64,000 bases of DNA, taken from positions 310,001-374,000 of the forward strand of contig NZ_PIQX01000001.1 in assembly GCF_003049085.1 (NCBI RefSeq), given 5' to 3'. Below the pieces are notes generated by a model that had not been told where the DNA came from, ran no database searches, and saw nothing but the letters and a program-made list of their open reading frames with translations. Made by a program: the position numbers and the translations under genes. Origin of the DNA: Campylobacter concisus. Lineage in GTDB: Bacteria > Campylobacterota > Campylobacteria > Campylobacterales > Campylobacteraceae. This document shows, piece by piece, positions 1 through 8,297 of the stretch. Numbering within the stretch: position 1 is the first letter of the stretch; each line of letters starts with the position of its first letter.

Positions 1-183
1 ATTTTTCATCTCAGCCGGTTCTCTTGGCGTGCTAAGTCCACCATAAACTTCAGGACAAACAAAAAGCAGATGAAATCTCTTTGAAATTTCATCTAAAACA
101 TCTTTATTTAAAAGATTATTTTCGCCGTTAAATTTACAATTTATGCCGACTAGGCAAGCACTTATTAGGATTTTTTCTTTCAA
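1..183 (-). CDS. DUF523 family protein (N-terminal part, cut by window edge)
   Basis: Sixty-one codons read leftwards off the window edge without a stop. The N-terminus has the motif SACLVGINCKFNGEN and later CPEVYGG followed by TPREPAE, which are the signatures of the DUF523 (YbbK-like) family. No biochemical function is established for the family as far as I know; the conserved cysteines suggest a metal or redox site. The only workable start is a TTG that overlaps the TGA of the upstream transaminase gene (CTTTGA), so the two are probably translationally coupled. The rest of the gene lies outside the window. Confidence 0.8.
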   Translation of the reverse strand, partial: MKEKILISACLVGINCKFNGENNLLNKDVLDEISKRFHLLFVCPEVYGGLSTPREPAEMKN

Positions 184-1046
184 AGTCCAGCTTCTTTTAA
201 AAGTTCACCAGCATAAATTTCTCGAAGTTTGCTTGAAATTTCTCCTACTTTTGCACCATTTATCGCCTTGCCATCAGCATAAACGACTGGTAATAGTATG
301 AGCGTTGCAGCCGAGATAAAGACTTCATCAGCACCATAAACTTCATCCATGCTAAATTTTCGCTCCTCTATCTTAAGTCCAATATCTTTAGCGATCCTTA
401 AAAGTCTCATACGGCGAATTCCTGGCAAAATTTCATTTGAAAGTGGTTTTGTGATTAAAGTTTTATCCTTGATAATAAAAGCACTTGAGCTGCAACCCTC
501 TGTGACAAAGCCATTTTCCACCATAAAGCCCTCATATGCACCTTTTTTGTGAGCTTCATTTTTAGCATAGCACTGAGCTAGAAGCGAGATTGATTTGATA
601 TCGCGCCTCTTCCATCTGATATCCTCGACACTTACCACCTTTATACCAGTTTTTGCAGTAGGATTGTTTAAAATTTCACTCTCGTAGCAAAAGATAAAGA
701 CGCTTGGTGTTAGATTTTCCATAAAATAGAAATTTCTAAACGCTACACCTCTTGTTACTTGCATGTAAATTCCGCCCTCTTTTAAGGCGTTTTTAGCGAT
801 TATCTCGTTTAAGATTGTCTCAAATTTTTCCTTTTCGTATGGCAAGCTTATATCTATCTCATTTAAGCTTCTTTCAAATCTCGCCCAAAATCCATCTTTA
901 TCAACCATTTTTGAATTTATTACAGGCACAACCTCATAAATTCCATCGCCAAATATAAATCCTCTATCAAAAGCACTAACTTTTGCCTCGTCTTTTTGCA
1001 AAAATTCTCCATTTAAAAAGACGGTTTGTAAAGCTTGATCTGCCAT
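180..1046 (-). CDS. dat: D-amino-acid transaminase (class IV PLP aminotransferase)
   Basis: 288 residues, the usual size for class IV aminotransferases. The cytosolic enzyme would move amino groups between D-amino acids and 2-oxo acids, supplying D-Glu or D-Ala for peptidoglycan. Visible motifs are DRGFIFGDGIYEVV (27-40), IYMQVTRG (93-100), the DIKS block with the presumed PLP lysine K151, and VTEGCSSS. These resemble bacillary D-amino-acid transaminase more than IlvE, although an IlvE-type branched-chain activity cannot be excluded from sequence alone. It starts at ATG with AAGGAG just upstream (TTTAAGGAGC) and overlaps the start of the DUF523 gene. Confidence 0.8.
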   Translation of the reverse strand: MADQALQTVFLNGEFLQKDEAKVSAFDRGFIFGDGIYEVVPVINSKMVDKDGFWARFERSLNEIDISLPYEKEKFETILNEIIAKNALKEGGIYMQVTRGVAFRNFYFMENLTPSVFIFCYESEILNNPTAKTGIKVVSVEDIRWKRRDIKSISLLAQCYAKNEAHKKGAYEGFMVENGFVTEGCSSSAFIIKDKTLITKPLSNEILPGIRRMRLLRIAKDIGLKIEERKFSMDEVYGADEVFISAATLILLPVVYADGKAINGAKVGEISSKLREIYAGELLKEAGL

Positions 1047-1109
1047 TTTTAGCTCCTTAAATTTTGGGCAAATTGTATCTAATTTTGTTTGAATTTATAG
1101 ATTCTTAGA

Positions 1110-1115
1110 TATAAT
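1110..1115 (+). promoter_or_regulatory. -10 box of a likely sigma-70 promoter
   Basis: TATAAT preceded by TTAGA, in the gap between two divergent genes and about 36 bases before the start of the membrane protein at 1151. Campylobacter sigma-70 promoters often have only a clear -10 box with T-rich DNA upstream, as here. Confidence 0.5.
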
Positions 1116-1150
1116 GAGCCAAAATTTTAAAGGTAAAAAGTCTATAAAAA

Positions 1151-1654
1151 ATGCAAGAAACTTTAAAAGATAGAATCATAAAAAACGTTTTTTTTGTTTC
1201 AAAACAGCCAGTTTTATTCAGGGATCTACTTGAAGCAAATGCCCTTTTTAACGAAGGTATGCTAATAGATGGAGCAAAGCTAAATTTTAGATTTAATCAC
1301 ATCAAGCTCTATCAGATTTACGCACTTATCTGTTTTGTCATTTTATTTCCATTGTTAATCATCACGCATCATTTTTTAGCAAAAACTGATGCACACATAT
1401 CGATAATAGCGACTGCTGTCGTTACTTCGGCCGTTTTTATTGGCTTTGATATGTTTAAAGTTTGGGCAAGAAGAGAGATAAGTCACGATCTTATCAAGAA
1501 AGCTTGGAGTGTGCATTTTCCTTATTTTAGCTATGAAAAATACTCAAGCAAGGTCGAAGAAATTTATAATACTGCTATAAAAAACGACATATCAAAAAAA
1601 GATTTAGAACAATATATATATGAAAAGCTAATCTCTCAAAAAGAGAGTAATTAA
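1151..1654 (+). CDS. hypothetical protein with two membrane segments
   Basis: I do not recognise this 167-residue protein. It has about 50 polar residues, then two hydrophobic segments (roughly 57-75 and 82-100) joined by a short loop (AKTDAH), then a charged helical C-terminus of about 65 residues rich in K and E. That layout predicts an inner-membrane hairpin with both ends in the cytoplasm. It stands alone between divergent and convergent neighbours with its own -10 box, so it is probably a single-gene transcript. The ribosome binding site is weak (AAAGGT, 17 bases upstream). No catalytic motif is visible. Confidence 0.7.
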   Translation: MQETLKDRIIKNVFFVSKQPVLFRDLLEANALFNEGMLIDGAKLNFRFNHIKLYQIYALICFVILFPLLIITHHFLAKTDAHISIIATAVVTSAVFIGFDMFKVWARREISHDLIKKAWSVHFPYFSYEKYSSKVEEIYNTAIKNDISKKDLEQYIYEKLISQKESN

Positions 1655-1791
1655 TTAGCAAGTTAAGCTTGGCTTTGTTTATTGAGCTAATTTTATTTTT
1701 GTGCAGTTATATACAAAATAGCTATATTATTTGCCAATATAATTGAATCGCAAAAATTTAGATGAGAATAAATAAAGCTTTAAATGTTTCG

Positions 1792-2085
1792 TTATTTCCA
1801 TTGGCGCTCTTGCATATTGTTTAAAATTTGATTTTTATAACGTAAATTTTCAAGCTTTATATTAAGAGCTCTATTTTCCTCTAAAAGCATATCTCGCTTA
1901 CCGCTAATGTCCGCTATATCTCTACTTATATAATAAATTTGATTCGCTATGTAAATTTTTGGCAAAAATATAGCTAGAGCTATAAAAACAGCTAAATAGA
2001 CCATCACTAATGTCTTAAAGCTTAAATTTACCTCACGTTTTTGCTCCTCGTCGTGAAGCGTTAGTAGCTCTTCTTTTTCTTGCAT
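1792..2085 (-). CDS. small membrane coiled-coil protein, FtsL-like
   Basis: 97 residues: a charged 25-residue N-terminus, one membrane segment (about 27-47), then a predicted coiled coil (about 50-90, with LLEENRALNIKLENL giving heptad-like leucines). This is the single-pass topology of the division protein FtsL, and the gene sits two bases after rsmH, where ftsL lies in many bacteria. FtsL is poorly conserved in sequence, so this rests on topology and position. If correct it would join FtsB/FtsQ in the divisome. C. jejuni has, as I recall, an unnamed membrane protein in the same place. A generic membrane coiled-coil protein is the alternative. Confidence 0.6.
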   Translation of the reverse strand: MQEKEELLTLHDEEQKREVNLSFKTLVMVYLAVFIALAIFLPKIYIANQIYYISRDIADISGKRDMLLEENRALNIKLENLRYKNQILNNMQERQWK

Positions 2086-2087
2086 TT

Positions 2088-3014
2088 TTATCCCTTTATC
2101 TTAAAAACCCGCAGTTTTGCGCTCTTGCTTCGTGAGTTTATCTTTAGCTCATTTTGGCTTGCTGTTAGTGGCTTTTTTGTCAAAATTTCGCCTAATTCGT
2201 GGTTATTTCCGCACTCACATCTATAAACACCAGGTAGGCAGATACAGCTATTAGCCCATTTTTTAAAGCGCTCTTTTACGATCCTATCTTCAAGCGAGTG
2301 AAATGTAATAATCGCCACAAGACAATCTTTAAACCCACATTTTTCTATACTATCAAGTAAATTTGTTAGCTCATCTAGCTCTCCATTTACCTCTATCCTG
2401 ATGGCTTGAAAGGCAAGTATTGCAGGGCTAACTCCACGCCCTTTTATATGGGCTGTACCTATTAAATTTGCAAGCTCTTTTGCACTCGTTATCTTGCCTA
2501 AATTTCTAGCATTTATAATCTTGTTTGCGATCCCGGCAGCATTTTTTAGCTCGCCATAATCTCTAAAAATTCTAACCAACTCATCAAAAGAGTAATCATT
2601 TACAACATCATATGCGCTAAAATTTCGCTCTTTGTCCATGCGCATGTCAAGCGTACTTGAGCCAAGACTAAAGCCTCTATCATCTTTATCTATCTGAAGT
2701 GAGCTAACACCGATGTCAGCCAAAATTCCTCTAACATTTAAAATTTCTTCTTGGCTTAGCTTACTAGTCAATTCAGAGAAGTTACTTTTATAAATTTTAA
2801 CCCTACTACCAAATGGCTCAAGTTTTTTTAGTGAAAAATTTATAGCTTCATTATCTCTATCACAGGCAATTAAATTTAAATTTTTATTTTGAGACAAAAT
2901 GGCACTGGAGTGTCCGGCATATCCAAGCGTGTAATCTATAAAATTTCCATTTAAATTTTTAAAAAAAGATAGAACTTCATCAAGTAAAACACTGATATGT
3001 GGACTTTGCAACAC
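2088..3014 (-). CDS. rsmH: 16S rRNA (cytosine-1402-N4) methyltransferase
   Basis: 308 residues, normal length for RsmH (MraW). It uses S-adenosylmethionine to methylate N4 of C1402 in the ribosomal P site. The N-terminus HISVLLDEVL, the SAM loop DYTLGYAGHSSAIL, ILADIGVSSLQID, FSLGSSTLDMRMD and the C-terminal SLEDRIVKERF block are all family hallmarks. It is followed after two bases by the FtsL-like gene. In most bacteria it belongs to the division and cell-wall (dcw) cluster; here ftsA and ftsZ lie nearby on the other strand. Confidence 0.96.
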   Translation of the reverse strand: MLQSPHISVLLDEVLSFFKNLNGNFIDYTLGYAGHSSAILSQNKNLNLIACDRDNEAINFSLKKLEPFGSRVKIYKSNFSELTSKLSQEEILNVRGILADIGVSSLQIDKDDRGFSLGSSTLDMRMDKERNFSAYDVVNDYSFDELVRIFRDYGELKNAAGIANKIINARNLGKITSAKELANLIGTAHIKGRGVSPAILAFQAIRIEVNGELDELTNLLDSIEKCGFKDCLVAIITFHSLEDRIVKERFKKWANSCICLPGVYRCECGNNHELGEILTKKPLTASQNELKINSRSKSAKLRVFKIKG

Positions 3015-3111
3015 TGCCTCTTTATAGTAAATAGTGTGGAAAATTTATCGAAATTTTACTTAAAAAGCTATCATTACACAAAATTTTACATAAATTTTAA
3101 GATAGCTTAAA

Positions 3112-3117
3112 TATAAT
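3112..3117 (+). promoter_or_regulatory. -10 box of a likely sigma-70 promoter
   Basis: TATAAT inside AAATATAATCG, 21 bases before the ATG of the aldolase-fold gene, in the divergent gap with rsmH. An AGGAG ribosome binding site lies between the box and the start. Confidence 0.5.
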
Positions 3118-3138
3118 CGCTTAAATGTAGGAGAAAAA

Positions 3139-3726
3139 ATGGAGCTAGAACACTCAATAAATGAGATAAAAACGATATCACTTTCTATGTTTAGAAAGAA
3201 TTTTTTTGGCGTCTTTCACGGCTCGATTTCGGCAAGAGTCGAAAAAAATCAATTTATAATCAATAAACAAAATGCCATTTTTGATAATTTAAAAGATGAT
3301 GATTTGACACTTCTTTCATCAAAAAAAGACTATCGCTGGAATGAAGCTAGTCTTGATGCTGATATACACTTAAATATTTATAAAAATATAAATGAGGCAA
3401 GATTTGTTTGCTACGCGATGCCACCATACGCAACTGCCTACGCAATGAAACATGAAAAAATTGTACCGAAAGATTATTTTGGGTATATGAGATTTGATAA
3501 AATTTCTGTTTATGATCCAAAACAATATGATGACTGGTATGAACGTGCAGAAACTGAAATTTATAGATATATGGTTGAAAAAAATACAAACATTATTATC
3601 ATTAAAGGATATGGTATTTATGCATACAGCAGAAGCCCACAACTTCTTGCAAAAGAGATAGCTTTACTAGAAAATAGCTGCAAATTGCTTCATTTAACTA
3701 GTGGTTATAGCGATTATAGTATTTAA
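3139..3726 (+). CDS. class II aldolase/adducin-fold protein lacking metal ligands
   Basis: 195 residues with the outline of the class II aldolase/adducin fold: GVFHGSISAR (like the phosphate-binding GNIS motif), SLDADIHLNIY, MPPYATAYA, and a C-terminal IIIIKGYGIYAYSRS block. In active enzymes the zinc ligands are the two histidines of HxHPP and a third in NHG; here the matching residues are Y92, M94 and Y158, and the catalytic glutamate is D73. It therefore looks like a non-enzymatic relative, or one with another chemistry. It precedes ppiD-ftsA-ftsZ on the same strand but is separated from ppiD by a hairpin and a promoter-like box. The start has AGGAG 6 bases upstream. Confidence 0.75.
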   Translation: MELEHSINEIKTISLSMFRKNFFGVFHGSISARVEKNQFIINKQNAIFDNLKDDDLTLLSSKKDYRWNEASLDADIHLNIYKNINEARFVCYAMPPYATAYAMKHEKIVPKDYFGYMRFDKISVYDPKQYDDWYERAETEIYRYMVEKNTNIIIIKGYGIYAYSRSPQLLAKEIALLENSCKLLHLTSGYSDYSI

Positions 3727-3733
3727 AAATTTT

Positions 3734-3759
3734 GCTAACAATACTAAAAAATTGTTAGC
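3734..3759. other. nine-base inverted repeat just after the aldolase-fold gene
   Basis: GCTAACAAT (3734-3742) and ATTGTTAGC (3751-3759) are perfect complements around an eight-base loop, starting 8 bases after the stop codon. There is no T-run after the right arm, so it is not a textbook terminator, although it may protect the 3' end of the mRNA or attenuate read-through to ppiD. Confidence 0.5.
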
Positions 3760-3819
3760 GAAATCCTCCACAAAGATATTTTTAAAGCCCCTATTTTAAG
3801 CTTATTTAAGGCAATTTTA

Positions 3820-3825
3820 TATAAT
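3820..3825 (+). promoter_or_regulatory. -10 box of a likely sigma-70 promoter for ppiD-ftsA-ftsZ
   Basis: TATAAT within TTTTATATAATATATC, 41 bases before the ppiD start and downstream of a hairpin. It would drive the ppiD-ftsA-ftsZ transcript. AAAGGA precedes the ppiD ATG. Confidence 0.5.
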
Positions 3826-3865
3826 ATATCATACAAATTTCGTTAGTCTTTTAAAGGAAAATTTA

Positions 3866-5323
3866 ATGTTGTCTTGGATGCAAAAACATAAAAAATACCT
3901 AGTTGTTACCATTTGGGTAAGTACAATAGCCTTTGTTGGAGCAGGCTTTGTAGGCTGGGGAGCATATGATTTAAATAGCAATCGAGCCACTTCAGTAGCA
4001 AAAGTAGGACACAGAAATATAAGCATTCAAGAACTGCAACAAAAATACGATAGTTTGTATCAATACTACAATAATCTTTTTGATGGTAAATTAACGCAAG
4101 AAAAGGCCAATGAGTTAGGCTTACAAAATGCTGCACTTCAGGCTACAATTCAAGAGAATTTACTATTAAATTTTGCAGACGATATAGGTCTTAGTGTTAG
4201 CAAAGATGATATTTTAAAATATATAATCGTTGATCCAACATTTCAAAAAGATGGTGCTTTTGATAAAAATTTATACTATGATATTTTAAGAAGGGTCAGA
4301 ACAAATCCAACCGATTTTGAAGAAAATTTAAAACTAACAATACTACTTGATAAGCTTAGAACTATTTTAAATTTACCAGCTAGCAAAGAAGACATTGCAA
4401 TGATGGAAGCAAGCTTTTTTATGCAAGACAAATTAGCAATACAGATAATAAATGCTAATCAAAGTGATATAAAAATAGATGAAAAAGAGCTAAAGGATCT
4501 TTGGGAAATAAATAAAAACAACTATATGACAAAGACTATATACGGTCTAGAAACATACTTTATAGAGTCAAATAAAAATGATGTAAATCAAACTACTTTG
4601 AGTGACTACTATAACGAAAACAAGGAGAGATACAAAGGCCCTGATGATAAAATCAAATCATTTGACGAAGTAAAGACTGAAGTTGTCAAAGACTACAATA
4701 TTGAGAAAAGTAAGACCGATGCTTTAAAAAAATATACCTCTATCAAAAAAGCTGAGCTTGCAACAAATGAATTTGTTAGTATAAATGAAGATAATGCGAC
4801 ATTCTCGCTCGATGAAATAAAAGGGGCAAAAGTTGGTGAGGTGATAAAACCGTTTACATATAAAGATGGATATTTGATAGTTAGAGTAAAAAGTATAACT
4901 CCTCCACAACCTATGAGTTTTGAACAAGCAAGAGCAATGGTGCTTGAAATTTACAAAGATAAAAAGAAAAAAGAAAACCTAATAACCATAGCAAAAGAGT
5001 CTTTACAAAATTTCAAAGGAACTGATATAGGCTTTATCAGTAGAGATATAAATGGCTCTATCTTAGGACTAAATGAAAGTGAAACTAGAGCTTTTGTTTC
5101 TCAACTTTTTGAAACTAACAACAAAAAAGATTATGTTATATTAGAAGACAAGGCCGTTATATACGACATTTTGGAACAAAGGTTGCTTGTAGATAATATA
5201 GATAATAACTATAAGCAAATAACACAGCAGAACGTTACAATGCTTAAAAATAATGAGCTAATAAAAGATTTAACAAACAAACTTAAAAAATACTATGAAG
5301 TTAAAGAATATATCAAAAGGTAA
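3866..5323 (+). CDS. ppiD: membrane-anchored periplasmic peptidyl-prolyl isomerase/chaperone, PpiD/SurA type
   Basis: 485 residues. A short cytoplasmic N-terminus (LSWMQKHKKYLVV) leads into one membrane anchor (about 12-34), then a SurA-N-like helical region (about 45-200), a parvulin-like middle with an SLDEIKGAKVGEV / KPFTYKDGYLIVRV segment (about 310-350), and a helical C-terminus. PpiD-type proteins help fold exported proteins as they leave the Sec channel. It is shorter than E. coli PpiD (about 620 residues). It ends 6 bases before ftsA, so folding and division genes share a transcript, the same order I recall for C. jejuni. Confidence 0.85.
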   Translation: MLSWMQKHKKYLVVTIWVSTIAFVGAGFVGWGAYDLNSNRATSVAKVGHRNISIQELQQKYDSLYQYYNNLFDGKLTQEKANELGLQNAALQATIQENLLLNFADDIGLSVSKDDILKYIIVDPTFQKDGAFDKNLYYDILRRVRTNPTDFEENLKLTILLDKLRTILNLPASKEDIAMMEASFFMQDKLAIQIINANQSDIKIDEKELKDLWEINKNNYMTKTIYGLETYFIESNKNDVNQTTLSDYYNENKERYKGPDDKIKSFDEVKTEVVKDYNIEKSKTDALKKYTSIKKAELATNEFVSINEDNATFSLDEIKGAKVGEVIKPFTYKDGYLIVRVKSITPPQPMSFEQARAMVLEIYKDKKKKENLITIAKESLQNFKGTDIGFISRDINGSILGLNESETRAFVSQLFETNNKKDYVILEDKAVIYDILEQRLLVDNIDNNYKQITQQNVTMLKNNELIKDLTNKLKKYYEVKEYIKR

Positions 5324-5329
5324 TTTATC

Positions 5330-6757
5330 TTGAGTACAAAAATTTTAGGTATAGATATCGGCTCTTTCCAGATTTGTGCAGTAATAGCACAACATGATGA
5401 AAATGGTATTAAGATAATTGGAATTGGAACTGAAAAAACGCAGGGAATAAGAAAAGGTGTTATAACTAATATTGAACAAGCTGCAAAGTCGATAAAAAAT
5501 GCATTGATAGAAGCACAAAGAGTTGCAGGAACACGCTATGAAAAAGTCATAGTTTCTATTTCTGGTGCGTATACAAAAAGCGTTGATAGTAGCGGTGTAG
5601 TAAATATACCAAATCATGAAATAGGTATAAAAGAGATTGAGCGTGCTATGCAAATGGCCGATCATACGGCTGACATACCTCATGAATATGAAAAACTACA
5701 TGTTCTTCCTTATAATTTTAAAGTAGATGGGCAAGAACATATTGAAGATCCAATAGGTATGAACGGTAGTAGGCTAGAAGTTCAAACACATATTGTTACA
5801 GTACAAAAGTCATCTATTAGCAACCTAAGAAAAGCCGTAAATTTAGCAGGTGTTCAACTAGATAATATAGTGCTTTCAGGATATGCTTCTGCGATAGCAA
5901 CATTAACAAAAGATGAGAAAGAACTTGGTGCCGCACTTGTTGATATGGGTGGTGCGACTTGTAATCTTGTGGTACATTCTGGAAATTCTATAAGATACAA
6001 TGAATTTTTACCTGTTGGCTCAGCAAACATTACAAATGATCTTTCTATGGCTCTGCATACACCTCTTCCAAAGGCAGAAGAGATAAAATTAGGTTATGGC
6101 GCTTTAATAAATAAGTCAGTTGATCTAATAGAGCTCCCGATCCTTGGAGATGAAACAAAAAGCCACGAAGTTTCACTAGACATAATATCAAATGTTATAT
6201 ATGCCAGAGCAGAAGAAACTCTTATGGTACTTGCTAAGATGCTAGAAGATAGTGGCTATAAAGATAGCATTGGTGCTGGAATAATACTTACTGGCGGTAT
6301 GACTAAGCTAGAAGGTATTAGAGATCTTGCATCCGCGATATTTGACAAAATGCCAGTTCGTATAGCAAAACCAAAAGAGATGGATGGATTATTTGAAATT
6401 TTAAGAGATCCAGCAAATTCTTGTGCTATAGGACTTTGTTTATATGGTGCTGGCAACTTTAGCCCATACGAGATTGATTCTGAGAAAAAAATGAGATACC
6501 AAGGGGAAATAGCCTCAAAACCAAAAGCAAATTTTAGAAATGTTTTTGTAGAAGAAGAAAATGTGCAAAATTTTGGACAAGAGGTGCAGGATCCAAATGA
6601 AAAAGAGGATAGTTTTTCTGATAAAGATTTTGAATTAGAGATAGCAAATAAATCAAAAAATAAAGAAGAGCTTGCCAATATTGCAGATATTAGCAAACAA
6701 GAAAAAAAGCCAAATGCTTTTGCAAAATTTTGGTATAGTATTACACAATTATTTTAA
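5330..6757 (+). CDS. ftsA: cell division protein FtsA
   Basis: 475 residues. This actin-fold ATPase tethers FtsZ filaments to the inner membrane. The phosphate-binding loop ILGIDIGS is at the N-terminus (5-12), with VDMGGATCNLVV and ILTGGMTKLEGI as the later nucleotide-binding motifs. The last dozen residues (FAKFWYSITQLF) form an amphipathic helix as in other FtsA proteins, so the membrane anchor is intact. An acidic, variable linker (about 395-455) makes it longer than E. coli FtsA (420). The start is TTG in the sequence (ATCTTGAGTACAAAA), 6 bases after ppiD. ftsZ follows after 14 bases. Confidence 0.95.
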   Translation: MSTKILGIDIGSFQICAVIAQHDENGIKIIGIGTEKTQGIRKGVITNIEQAAKSIKNALIEAQRVAGTRYEKVIVSISGAYTKSVDSSGVVNIPNHEIGIKEIERAMQMADHTADIPHEYEKLHVLPYNFKVDGQEHIEDPIGMNGSRLEVQTHIVTVQKSSISNLRKAVNLAGVQLDNIVLSGYASAIATLTKDEKELGAALVDMGGATCNLVVHSGNSIRYNEFLPVGSANITNDLSMALHTPLPKAEEIKLGYGALINKSVDLIELPILGDETKSHEVSLDIISNVIYARAEETLMVLAKMLEDSGYKDSIGAGIILTGGMTKLEGIRDLASAIFDKMPVRIAKPKEMDGLFEILRDPANSCAIGLCLYGAGNFSPYEIDSEKKMRYQGEIASKPKANFRNVFVEEENVQNFGQEVQDPNEKEDSFSDKDFELEIANKSKNKEELANIADISKQEKKPNAFAKFWYSITQLF

Positions 6758-6771
6758 GGAGAATTTCAAAA

Positions 6772-7911
6772 ATGAGTAGCTTCACAGTAGAAGAAAATAA
6801 AAGCATCTATGGTGCAAAGATAAAGGTCGTAGGTGTAGGTGGAGGTGGTGGCAATATGGTCAACCATATAATAAGAGTTAATCCGAATTTAAATATAGAT
6901 CTTATTGTTGCCAATACAGATGCTAAGGCTCTTGAAAATTCTCTTGCACATACGAAAATTCAACTAGGCGAGAAAACAACAAAAGGTCTAGGTGCAGGCA
7001 TGAGACCTGAAATAGGAAAAGCTGCTGCTGAAGAGAGCTACGATGAAGTAAAAAGTGCACTTGAGACATCAGATATAGTTTTTATCGGTACAGGACTTGG
7101 TGGTGGAACTGGTACAGGTGCTGCTCCAGTAGTTGCTCAAGCTGCAAAAGATATTGGTGCACTAACAGTTGCGGTTGTTACTATGCCTTTTATGTTTGAA
7201 GGAAAAAAACGTAGAAAACTGGCTGATTGTGGTCTTGAAGAGCTCAGAAAAGAAAGCGATTCTATTGTTGTCATTCCAAATGATAAGCTCCTAACATTAA
7301 TTGATAAAAATGCTGGCATAAAAGAAAGCTTTGAAATGGTTGATGAAGTACTTGCAAGAGCCGTCAATGGTATGAGCACGATCGTGCTTGATTCAGGAAA
7401 AAGCGATATAAATCTAGACTTTGCAGATGTTAGAACGATTATGAGCCATAGAGGACTAGCTTTAATGGGTGTTGGCGAAGCAAGTGGCGAAGATGCAGCA
7501 CAAGAAGCTATAAAAAATGCTATACAATCACCACTTCTTGATAATATGACAATAAATGGCGCATTTGGTATTTTAGTTCATTTTAGAATAAGCCCTAGTT
7601 GCCCACTAGCTGATATCAATAATGCGATGAGCATTATTCATGAGGCAGCAGATGAAGATGCTGAAATTATATTTGGTACAACAACTGATGACAAAATAGA
7701 AGATAATAAGGTTGAAGTTACAATAATAGCCACAGGTTTTCAAAGCTCACAAAAAGAAACTGAAAAAAAAGATGAAGTACAAACTTCTAATGCAAACGAT
7801 ATCATAAAAAAAGAGCGTATATTAAGACTTAAAAAAGTTAGTGGTGGATATGACGAAGACTATATGTCACAACTTGATGTGCCATCATTTATGCGCCATC
7901 AAATGGACTAA
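6772..7911 (+). CDS. ftsZ: cell division GTPase FtsZ
   Basis: 379 residues, the tubulin-like GTPase that forms the Z ring. Visible are the N-terminal VVGVGGGGGNMV loop (19-30), the tubulin signature GGGTGTG (110-116), the NxDxxD-type T7 region (LDFADV), and the C-terminal conserved peptide DVPSFMR that binds FtsA. The linker before that peptide (about 325-365) is short and charged. AAGGAG lies 9 bases before the ATG. It is the last gene of its transcript, with a hairpin 25 bases after the stop. Confidence 0.98.
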   Translation: MSSFTVEENKSIYGAKIKVVGVGGGGGNMVNHIIRVNPNLNIDLIVANTDAKALENSLAHTKIQLGEKTTKGLGAGMRPEIGKAAAEESYDEVKSALETSDIVFIGTGLGGGTGTGAAPVVAQAAKDIGALTVAVVTMPFMFEGKKRRKLADCGLEELRKESDSIVVIPNDKLLTLIDKNAGIKESFEMVDEVLARAVNGMSTIVLDSGKSDINLDFADVRTIMSHRGLALMGVGEASGEDAAQEAIKNAIQSPLLDNMTINGAFGILVHFRISPSCPLADINNAMSIIHEAADEDAEIIFGTTTDDKIEDNKVEVTIIATGFQSSQKETEKKDEVQTSNANDIIKKERILRLKKVSGGYDEDYMSQLDVPSFMRHQMD

Positions 7912-7935
7912 TAAAAAACAAACTCCTTAAAATTT

Positions 7936-7957
7936 CTAGAGAGCTTTTGCTCTCTAG
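7936..7957. terminator. terminator hairpin between convergent ftsZ and DUF59 gene
   Basis: CTAGAGAGC (7936-7944), loop TTTT, GCTCTCTAG (7949-7957): a perfect nine-base stem flanked by A/T-rich DNA on both sides, between two genes that converge. It can act in either direction. Confidence 0.75.
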
Positions 7958-8000
7958 CTTATTAAAAATTTACAAACTTTCAAATCTAAAAACTTAAAAT

Positions 8001-8294
8001 TTAAACTCCAAGTTGTGCTTTTACAAAATCGCTTGCCATTTGTATATTCCACTCAGGCTCCCAGACAAGATCGATCTCGCACTCTTTGACACCTTCTATA
8101 TCAAGCACGGCAGTTTCTACCCAGCCAAGTATCATTTCATGTAGTGGGCAAGATTTAGTTGAAAGCGTCATAGTAACTTTTGCTTTGCCATTTTCATCGC
8201 AGCTCGCATCGTATATAAGTCCAAGCGAAACGATATCAAAGCCAACTTCTGGATCAACGATATTTGACAGTGCGTTATAAATTTTTTCTTTCAT
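8001..8294 (-). CDS. metal-sulfur cluster assembly protein, DUF59/MIP18 family
   Basis: 97 residues, almost entirely one DUF59 domain: IVDPEVGFDIVSLGLIY (12-28) and the conserved cysteine block STKSCPLHEMI. Relatives (SufT, PaaD, MIP18) help mature iron-sulfur proteins, so a role in delivering Fe-S clusters is likely, but the client is unknown. It starts four bases after the stop of the membrane protein at 8298 and is the third gene of a DUF2249 / membrane protein / DUF59 run, suggesting that its client belongs to a respiratory or nitrogen-oxide pathway (inference). Confidence 0.85.
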   Translation of the reverse strand: MKEKIYNALSNIVDPEVGFDIVSLGLIYDASCDENGKAKVTMTLSTKSCPLHEMILGWVETAVLDIEGVKECEIDLVWEPEWNIQMASDFVKAQLGV

Positions 8295-8297
8295 TTT

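Noticed and set aside
1655..1791. A weak stem (AGCAAG with CTTGGCT) after the gene at 1151.
   Set aside because: The stem is short and bulged, with no clear T-run, so it was not listed as a terminator.
6256..6696. A 146-residue minus-strand frame inside ftsA, and similar long antisense frames inside purL, mnmE and 25653-26024.
   Set aside because: They lie wholly inside conserved genes, have serine/leucine-rich shadow composition and no ribosome binding sites.
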